Assembly: GCA_032622095.1 (NCBI GenBank)
Contig: CP136066.1
Coordinates: 91,781,319 to 91,845,318, forward strand
Direction: 5' to 3'
Length of the DNA stretch: 64,000 bases
DNA from: Siphonodentalium dalli
Lineage: Eukaryota; Mollusca; Scaphopoda; Gadilida; Siphonodentaliidae
This document shows positions 56,541 through 64,000 of this stretch, one piece after another. Under the pieces are notes generated by a model. It had not been told where the DNA came from. It did no database searches and worked only from the letters and a program-made list of their open reading frames with translations. The number at the start of each line of letters is the position of its first letter. The stretch's first letter is position 1. A program made the translations under genes and the position numbers.

Positions 56541-56906
56541 AATGTCAATGCAAGTCCACCATCGGATCGTAAGGCACCAATATGCATTCGCACGAAGAGG
56601 AACACACATATACGCATAACACTCACATGGGATGGGATGGAATACCATGGAAGTATATCTGATTCCATGGAATCTGACCTCTAGTTAGCATTATTTTTGG
56701 GCAATTAATCGATTCTGACAACTGAAGCGGCATTTAAAAAAAAAATTGTTGTTGGAATCTGATGATATTGGGACCATCGAATCGGAATGCGTACCTTTCA
56801 TATTGATCAATATTTTCCAGCTATTCGTGCGTTCCATTATACCATTGACAGGTTTCTTGGTTTTGTAACCCGTATAGTGCCAGTATCCAGTGATAACCTG
56901 AGAGCG

Positions 56907-58283
56907 CTAACCCTAGGCACAAACGTCGCACTACCGACGACTCGAATTCAATTATTTGAATTCGAGTCGACAAAAGTGCGACGTTTCTTTCAAATAAATG
57001 CGAGTAGACGCACTACCGACGAAGAATGCGTGTGGGCAACACGAATCTAATTGCTGATGCGTCTGAGATCCGTGTTTGAAACAAACGTCGCATCACCGTC
57101 CACTCGAATTTATATCGGAGAAATGCAAACGAGCTATATAATGATATGCTAATGAGGGAATTCCAATTGAAACTGGAAAACACCAGCGAGTATGACGTAA
57201 TTTGGTGGTATTTGAATTTGACCAACATTTGCATATTTTCCTACTTTTGGTCCAACATTTTGACTGAAATGGCCATCAGTCGGGAAGCTTGTGTCTGGTT
57301 CCTCATGACCCCCGTCGCCAGCCAAAAAACTGCTAATTATTTTCCTATGCATTTGTTCAAAATTATAAACTTAAATGGTCATCATTTGGAAGTTTTCCAA
57401 CCTTCGTGGGGGTGTCAGGTTGGAAATTCCCAACACTTGGAAAGCTTGAGGCCAGTCTAGATGCTATAGGTTTTTTTGCGATTTTCATGTTCATATTTCA
57501 AAACGTTTCTTCCACCGTGCCCAACTATGATCGGATTTTTGTTGGAATCTGATGATATGGGACCATCATAGTAATTAACAGGTAGTGAAAAGTCATTACT
57601 ATTAACTATTAATTTTTCTTCTACTGGCAGAACCATGGTCCGCGCAGTGCATGATCACAAGTTTATACTGATCCATTCAGAATAGGCTATCATCCAGACA
57701 TGTGAAGGAACAGCCAAGCGGGGTGCAAAATGAATTACGCAAATTTATTAGCCCCCCCCCCCCCCGCCAACGGAGACCCTCTAGCTACACGTCCCTGTCC
57801 GCCATATTTATTTTACCACGTGGTTTAAGATAGGCATACTGACGCAATATAGTGTTATACCGCGTTGACATCAACTTGCTATTAAACTGTTAAACAGGTA
57901 CAACGTTTTCGTATAAAAAGTAAACTGGACCTGATTCTTTCAGACAAGTTCAGAGCAAAATACCACCTGAAGAATCATGTCCAACCTAAAATATGTGTCA
58001 AATACCTACGAAATAGTGATATCAATCCAATAATTTCCACTCCTCAGTATATTAACATTAATTTCGTCGCATGGAAGTCAAAAGCCACATTTCTCACTAA
58101 ATTTTACGTTTTATAATTGATATATAACTTCATATTTTAGCCATTTATGCCATTTTAAGAAATCAGATTCGTCTTGAATTAAATGCGACGTTTGTTTCAA
58201 CAGACGAATTTAGAATTAAACTCGAGTTTAATTCGAATTGAATTCGAGTCATCGGTAGTGCAACGTTTGTTCCAAGTGTAAGT
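56907..58283. mobile_element. TIR element with ends acaaacgtcgcactaccga
   Basis: The left 'acaaacgtcgcactaccgac' with 'gactcgaattcaatt' is mirrored near 58205-58280 (gaattcgagtcatcggtagt, gcaacgtttgttcc). A secondary inner pair occurs near 57085 and 58190. The interior (about 1.3 kb) is non-coding with a C14 run at 57752. Confidence 0.6.
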
Positions 58284-58364
58284 GTCAGCGTGAGTGTCAT
58301 ATATCATATATGAGTGTCATCGGCATCGACCCACAATGACATACTTGTGCTGACCATCCTGCAG

Positions 58365-58960
58365 AATTTTCAGTATTTGGGAAAAAATGATGGCTCGCAT
58401 CTAGCGGTCACCCAAACAGATCCATATGAAGTGTTCGGTGGCGATCGGAGGAGGGATGTGGACTGCAGGGTGTGCCAAAGGATTTGCAAAGGGTAAGATC
58501 CAAGATGGCCGCTGGCGGCCATGTTTATTAACGAAATTCGGAACATATTTATGGCTCCCATCTAGAGGACACAATGAAGATCCATACCAAGTTTGGTGAT
58601 TATCGGAAGAGGGATGTGTTCTGTATATGGTGTTCCTGAGGATTTAGTCATGCACAGAGTAAAATCGGAGATGGCTGCCGGCGGCCTTGTTTTTCACCGA
58701 CAATGGTTCAAATTCGATAGCTCACATCTAGAGGTGATTCTAAACATTTTAGAAAATTTTCAAATAAATTCTCCAATAAATGTGTGCTTCAGGGTGTGCC
58801 GATGGATTACAATTTGAAATCCAAGATGGCTGCTGGCGGCCAATGTTTTTAACGAATTTCTGTCACAATAGGAGGCCCCCATCTACAGGTCATCCCGAAG
58901 ATCCATATGAAGATTGGTGACGATGAGATGAGATATGTGACATGTAGGGTGTGCTAACGA
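58365..58960 (+). repeat. Tandem repeat with units of about 160 bp, each containing an AAGATGGC core
   Basis: Three and a half diverged units, each with 'tccaagatggcygcyggcgg', then 'atctagaggt-a', 'gaagatccatatgaag' and 'gggatgtg..ctgcagggtgtgcc'. The AAGATGGCBGC core equals a YY1 consensus. Confidence 0.7.
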
Positions 58961-59097
58961 CGAAAGTTGACGGACAAGCGGACGGACGAGTGCCAACCCA
59001 TGGCAATAGCTCAAACACGTCCAGTTAAGCTAATAAAAGGGAGCACACTTGAGTGAAAAAACACACAGTAAACATCGATGAAAAATTCAGGAACATA

Positions 59098-59361
59098 TTA
59101 ACCCTTTTGTGATGGGAGTTGTGCTGGTGTATCATTACAGATCCTGTGCCAGTGCATAATATTTATATATGCGAGTCTCCCATAGGGAGCCTCGCATATA
59201 TAAGAGAATGCACTGGCTCACAAGGGCAAGGTAAATATTGGTAGGCCAATGTGTTCTCTTATATATGCGAGACTCCCCGTGGGAGACTCGCATATATAAG
59301 AGAATGCATTGGCACAGGATTTTCGCAAACATTCAGGAAGCTCCAGTCATGGAATGGTTAA
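59098..59361. mobile_element. Double-hairpin MITE (DH family), complete
   Basis: TTAA at both ends (59098-59101, 59358-59361). The left end reads TTAACCCTTTTGTGATGGGA, the right CAGTCATGGAATGGTTAA. Two palindromes: 59150-59216 and 59249-59312. Between them 'caagggcaaggtaaatattgg' matches the 63371 copy in inverse. Confidence 0.85.
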
Positions 59362-59615
59362 TAAGCGATCGACATCGTTACTCTAAGGCCACCGGGTGTT
59401 TATATGCATCCCTTATGCAAGTATGGATATTTTTTTTGAAGAATGAGGTCCACAGAGGGTAACTAAGTGACGCTGTCCCACACAGCGGGCTAGCATTACG
59501 AAACTCACCCTATGGGAATCTCATTCTGCTGTTCGGTGGATGTATATACAACTATCGCTGAAGTCCACAACAATGTGGGTAAAATGCCGCCGGTGGCAGC
59601 GGTCTTATAGAGTCA

Positions 59616-60057
59616 TTAAATGTACTCAATCCGATCAGACGCTCCCAAATTACTATTTCTTTGCCTTCGGGGGTAAACAAAATATTTGATTCGAGTCGAG
59701 GAACCCACCCATCAAAGCTCAGAGTGATCAGATATCGATTTTTGAAGTTTGTGGCGGATAAAGGTGGATAACTCTAAAAACAAGTGGCAATACGGCAAAA
59801 TTTCGTGAATACTCAAGTGGCCGTATTACACTTGTTTTTAGAGTTATCCATCTTCATCCGCAATTTTGACCAAGACGATCCTTTTGACGGCGTGTTTCTG
59901 GGCCACAAACAAATGAAATAATAAACTTCAAAAATCGATATCTGATCACTATGAGCTTTGATGGGTGGGTTCCTAGACTCGAATCAAATTTTTTACCCCC
60001 CCCCCAAGCCAAAGAAATAGTAATTTAGAAGCGTCTGATCAGATTGAGTACCTTTAA
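59616..60057. mobile_element. MITE family M1, long-TIR, TTAA-flanked (copy 2)
   Basis: Arms of about 200 bp: 'atgtactcaatccgatcaga' opposite 'tctgatcagattgagtacct', 'aaacaaaatatttgattcga' and 'acttgtttttagagttatcc' opposite their complements. TTAA at both ends. A C10 run lies in the right arm. Confidence 0.85.
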
Positions 60058-60769
60058 CGGAAGATAAACAGTGCTTCTAAAAGTCGAAAATTATCAGTAT
60101 ACAATGTTCAAAACCGCCAAGCTATGAGACTATGAGAGTGATAAATGATTATCATTGAATATGTTAAACATGAGAACTAGGTACAACTGGTGTTAAAAAG
60201 AGAAATCGGCCAGCCAAAATCGACAAGAAATCTGCGTAAAAAAGCGAGGTGTTCATTCGATGACCACGCAGTCAAGGGCATAACTGCCAATATTGACAAA
60301 TAATGTACGAAAAAAGGCCATATAAGTAATAGGCTGGTATTATTCCAACATAATTCACGCATAATTGCGTTTAAAATGCTTTTAAATATTTCAAACCGCC
60401 AAGCTTGTTTAGTCACCTCCCTCAAAAACCGTCAAGCTTGGCGCCAAGCTTGCATTTTAGCCACTCTCTTGGAGTTTGCAATGACATAAAAGCAAGAACA
60501 CTTAACTAGGGATGAACTCGGCGATGCACAATTGGCTTCGCGATCTGTTTCGCGTCCTCTGTTTTCATTGTCACAGACTTCATGCATGGTTCGATAATAT
60601 GGAGCTTTTAGCAAACGTCAGTTTCAGTTCTACCACTCTGTTTGTTGGCCAGGCGTCTATGGATGGGCGTGGCTAAGAAGGTTTTGTCGCGATGGGTGAC
60701 ATGCATGGCCATATACTGTGAGAGTCTGGACAGACTATCAATACTAACGACATCTATATACCACCAGAG

Positions 60770-60824
60770 ATGGACGACTCGAAATTAATGGTTGTGTTGC
60801 TAACTTTCGAGATTTTCTTTGAAG
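60770..60824 (+). CDS. C-type lectin gene 2, exon 1: signal peptide
   Basis: The ATG at 60770 (accagagATGG) encodes MDDSKLMVVLLTFEIFFE plus one base, ending at the perfect donor GAAG|GTAAGT (phase 1). The hydrophobic core after two acidic residues fits a signal peptide. Exon phase and order copy gene 1. Exon 2 at 63659 completes the glycine codon. The gene runs off the window. Confidence 0.6.
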
Positions 60825-62456
60825 GTAAGTATTTGTAAGATCATACAGGGATAGGAGGGTATATATATATATAGTCGTTGCGGTGATTCTGGAGGGTGAT
60901 CCTAGAAAAGTGTTTTACAAAGCCAGTTTTGGTGTCATTTTGACGGGGACTGTTTCGAGAACATTATATCCAAAATCCCCTAAAATCCGCTTTGGGGAAA
61001 CTTTGTCCAACATCGTTCTCTATATGACACCAGTTCTCGAAATAAGTCATTTTACGATATATTGTGGCATAGGAATCACACAGTTATGCCAGTTTGTGTG
61101 GAATTAGAGAATGGAAGCGAGCAGAGTATACGGACAGCACTAATACAATCGCGGACATGAAATGGCTGTCAAAATGGCCGCAACTCCAGCCATGTCATGA
61201 CGAAAGCAACATATTGGATAACCACATAGGAGTGAACATACATGTACATATTGGTAATATACAAGTCTGTTGTTAAATTTCTTAAAAGGTACACATATCA
61301 TTAAACATATCGATCTGAAGGATTTATCGATTACTGCATGCAACGTAAGTCGAACCCAATGATTTACGCTATTAAATTTCGGGTTTTCCAGGGGGGGGGG
61401 GTGGAAAAAGTTTTTTCCGGACACATATGTCGGGGTGGGTGGGTGGTCGATATGACCAACAAACTATTTTTTCCGTAACTCAAAAATATTTTTCCTGCAA
61501 GTCTTTCTGACTGTTTTTGCTATGAGTTTCGCTTAAAACACATCTATATGTCAATATTAACATAAATGAAAAATTTCATGATGATCAGACAAACAGTATA
61601 GCCTGTAGCCCATGCTAATGGATTTAATTTTGAAATCCAAGATGTTTTTTTTGACCGAATGACCCCAAAATGACTTGTTCCTATTTACATGTCAATGTTA
61701 ACATCCATGACTAATAGTATGCACATACATTCATATACAGCTGTTTACAGTGAATTCCCCCCCGCAAATCTCTGTTTTAGTGTTAAAAGGGGGGTGGGTG
61801 TAAAAATGGTAGGAAAAAACTGCCGAAAACGGAAAAAAATTTGGACGCGGGGATGGGTGGGTCCCAACAAGGGTCGAAAGTAAAAAATCAGCATACGTGC
61901 CTGCAAATTTTATCCGACCCCCCCCCTTGGGTTTTCTGCTAATAATATACTAACAGTCGGGCCAACAATGTTAAACAATTCATATTCTGCTGAACGATTC
62001 CAATTACCAAACGTTCTTTTCACGAGAGGCTTCTTTAACATTCATTACTTTGCATGCGTTTCAGTGTATAAATCATTTGAACTGAAATATGCATTATATC
62101 CACTGAAGTGCGAATCATATACACTGAAGCACAATCACATGCACTAAATAAGTGAATTGGTCTCATATCATGGGTGGAGACTTTTTTTCTGGCTTGAAAC
62201 GTCAGTGATGTTTTCGTCGTATGAGTTCACGGTTTGAAGACTGGAGATAAGGTTTTTTTCAGGGCTAAAGCACTTATTGAAGCACAAATGATTTGTACTG
62301 AATCGTATATTAATAATACTTCACACAAGTTACCAAATCTATACTTTTTAAATTTGCTAAATTGAACTCCTCGGGTCTGCAAATATGATTTATATTCCTG
62401 TGCGGGATTGAAAAACTCCATTTTACGGCATATGGACGCATTCCAAAGAAAGCTTT
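60825..62456. other. Lectin gene 2 intron 1, no distinct feature
   Basis: Contains G and C runs (61391, 61918). The text around 61860-61990 ('gtcgaaag-aaaaaatca-cata-gtgcctg', 'gggccaacaatgtt') resembles 30650-30760. Confidence 0.3.
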
Positions 62457-62464
62457 GTTACAAG

Positions 62465-62639
62465 CGGTCCCTATAAAAGCCGACCGCGTGCGACGACATG
62501 GTCGTGCACTATCGTATAGAATAGACCTGCATATACCAAGGGTCCAATCCCCATGTCGGTAGCTCGAGTGAAAACGGCATATTTACCCCCTAATTTACGG
62601 CCCGTTCCGGTCGCACGCGATCGGCTTTTAGTGGGACCC
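62465..62639. mobile_element. hAT-type MITE with 8-bp target-site duplication
   Basis: GTTACAAG is duplicated at 62457-62464 and 62640-62647. Termini CGGTCCCTATAAAAGCCGAC and the complement of GGGTCCCACTAAAAGCCGAT. An 8-bp duplication is the hAT hallmark. Non-coding, 175 bp. Confidence 0.85.
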
Positions 62640-62647
62640 GTTACAAG

Positions 62648-63370
62648 AGATAAATGGAATGGAATTTTATTTGTTGAGTGTTAGTTGATCTTTTAGTTGG
62701 CCCTGGTGATTTAATACTGTTTTATTAGTTAACAGGATATTAATACTTGGTTAAATGTCATTTCATAACTATGAAATTGAGGTCTCCTGACGTCAGATAT
62801 CGCCAATGACCATATATAAAGCACAGTGATGTGGTATCTGTCATCAGAGCAGATGTTCTGTTTGTACCTACACGTGACGGCTGTTGGGGAATTTCAATTA
62901 TATTTATATCCGAAGTAAATTTATTGCCTCAGTTTTAACCGACTAAATAATAGTTACAAGTAACTAACCTAATATATTCTGGCAATATTGGTTTACAATC
63001 AAGCAAATATTTAGCATGCACATTTTGCCACTCAATATTGGGTCATCAAAAAAAAAGAAGAAGAAAGAAATGAAAAAAGACTGAATATCTGGCCACATTT
63101 CTCAATATAAGGGGGGATTGACTTGAATAAAGAAAATAATTTAATTATCAACGTTGAAAAAGAGGCTAACAGTACCTGTTATTTTAACCCGTTGTCCATT
63201 GTCGATTTTTTATCAGGAAACAAATCCCGTCTGTTTCTCAGCTCTTCTCTGTTTCCTTCTCGAATCTTTCTCTGATGCAGTAAAGTCGAGATTGAATGTG
63301 AGATTAACCATCTAGCCAAATGAATTCGTCAGTACCACTGCTCGTTTCACTTTAAACATTATATTTGCCT
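62648..63370. other. No recognisable feature
   Basis: AT-rich intronic DNA of lectin gene 2. Confidence 0.3.
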
Positions 63371-63639
63371 TTAACCATTCCATGACTGGAGCTTCCTGAA
63401 ATTTAGCGAAAACCTTGTGGCAATGCATTTTCGAATATATATGTGAGTCTCACATAGGGAACAATGCATATATAAGATAATGTATTGGCCTAACAATATT
63501 TACCTTGACCTTGTAAGCCAGTGTATTCTATTATATATATATGCGAGGCTCCCTGTGTGAGACTCGCATATATAAGAGAATGCACTGACACATGATCTTT
63601 AATGCTGCACCAGCGCAGCTCCCGTCATGAAAGGGTTAA
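63371..63639. mobile_element. Double-hairpin MITE (DH family), inverse of 59098 copy
   Basis: TTAA at 63371-63374 and 63636-63639. The left TTAACCATTCCATGACTGGA equals the right end of the 59098 copy; the right CATGAAAGGGTTAA equals its left end. Two palindromes (about 63420-63490 and 63520-63592). It ends 19 nt before lectin gene 2 exon 2. Confidence 0.85.
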
Positions 63640-63658
63640 AATATACACTGCTTTGCAG

Positions 63659-63803
63659 GTATAGATCCAGCATTGGTATATCTGAGAGAAAGATGTTCTA
63701 GAGATGCAGCCGAGAGGTCATGTCGAAATTTAGGGATGAGTTTGGCAAAGATAGAATCGTCCGAGGAGATGACAACGGTGGCAAGTTTCGTTAATGCTTG
63801 GCA
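63659..63803 (+). CDS. C-type lectin gene 2, exon 2: N-terminal half of CTLD (gene continues beyond window)
   Basis: The acceptor cactgctttgcag opens in phase 1; donor TGGCA|GTAAGTA closes in phase 2, the same phases as gene 1 exon 2. It encodes IDPALVYLRERCSRDAAERS, then CRNLGMSLAKIESSEEMTTV and ASFVNAW. Identity with gene 1 is high across SCRN-GMSLAKIES. An additional Cys (ERC) upstream of the core is absent from gene 1 and could form the extra N-terminal disulphide seen in long-form CTLDs. The second CTLD half must lie beyond 64000. Confidence 0.75.
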
Positions 63804-64000
63804 GTAAGTACAAGAAAACCATAGTCAGAAATGGTGACGCGCTCAAGATCATTTATTATATACCCATGATTGTAATTATAGAATATAAAATATATTGGTT
63901 TCGCGAATGACCAACTCAGAATTCCGTTAAAATAACAATAACAACCAGCACCTAATTAACGAACCGGCGGCCGACTCGGCCGACTCCGAACACAACCATC

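Noticed and set aside
59238-59462. Plus-strand frames through 59238-59462 and similar ones at 6760, 43784 and 44756
   Set aside because: They are translations of MITE hairpins or arms, with no independent coding evidence.

Overview
This window reads as animal nuclear DNA. It is AT-rich, genes are split by GT-AG introns, poly(A) signals are present, and most of the sequence is transposon-derived. A molluscan or other lophotrochozoan source is my best guess. It rests on expanded C-type lectin genes, abundant Helitron and TIR elements, a tRNA-derived SINE, and the AGTTATCTCCC motif near 54046, which I associate with molluscan intergenic DNA. No bacterial, organellar or viral genes were seen.

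Layout. (1) 1-3.8 kb: repeats. (2) 3.8-9.2 kb: a divergent gene pair sharing a promoter of under 300 bp with a CRE (TGACGTCA) overlapping an ETS-type site. The minus-strand gene has two exons (7949-7268 and 4200-3962) and encodes a disordered protein with an N-myristoylation-type start (MGSINCK). The plus-strand gene (8237-9232) is one exon and encodes an MGCAPS-start protein resembling the N-terminal part of stathmin domain-containing protein 1. (3) 10.4-13.7 kb: duplicated candidate exons of an unrecognised minus-strand gene. One candidate intron consists almost wholly of a transposon carrying 22-bp palindromic arrays. (4) 13.8-24.6 kb: TTAA-flanked MITEs, a decayed non-LTR retrotransposon, a satellite of about 195 bp period, and a second palindromic-array element. 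(5) 24.6-32.9 kb: repeats, one candidate exon with two strong donors, and a LINE 3' remnant. (6) 32.9-36.5 kb: four Helitrons joined head to tail without spacers, with a fifth nested in inverse orientation. (7) 37.8-51.0 kb: a plus-strand secreted C-type lectin gene with exons for signal peptide, CTLD N-half, CTLD C-half, linker and PAN/apple-like module. (8) 51-60 kb: repeats plus a candidate minus-strand first exon. (9) 60.77 kb to the end: a second, paralogous C-type lectin gene truncated by the window.

Functional picture. The two lectin genes share exon phases and the D-x-A-E-x-S-C-R-N-(I/L)-G-M-S-L-A-K-I-E-S core, so they are tandem duplicates, probably secreted recognition proteins. Their introns are packed with TIR elements of at least three types, several ending only 19-26 nt before a splice acceptor. 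No prokaryote-style operon or CRISPR exists here. All exon models come from reading frames and splice signals alone; no transcript or homology search was available.
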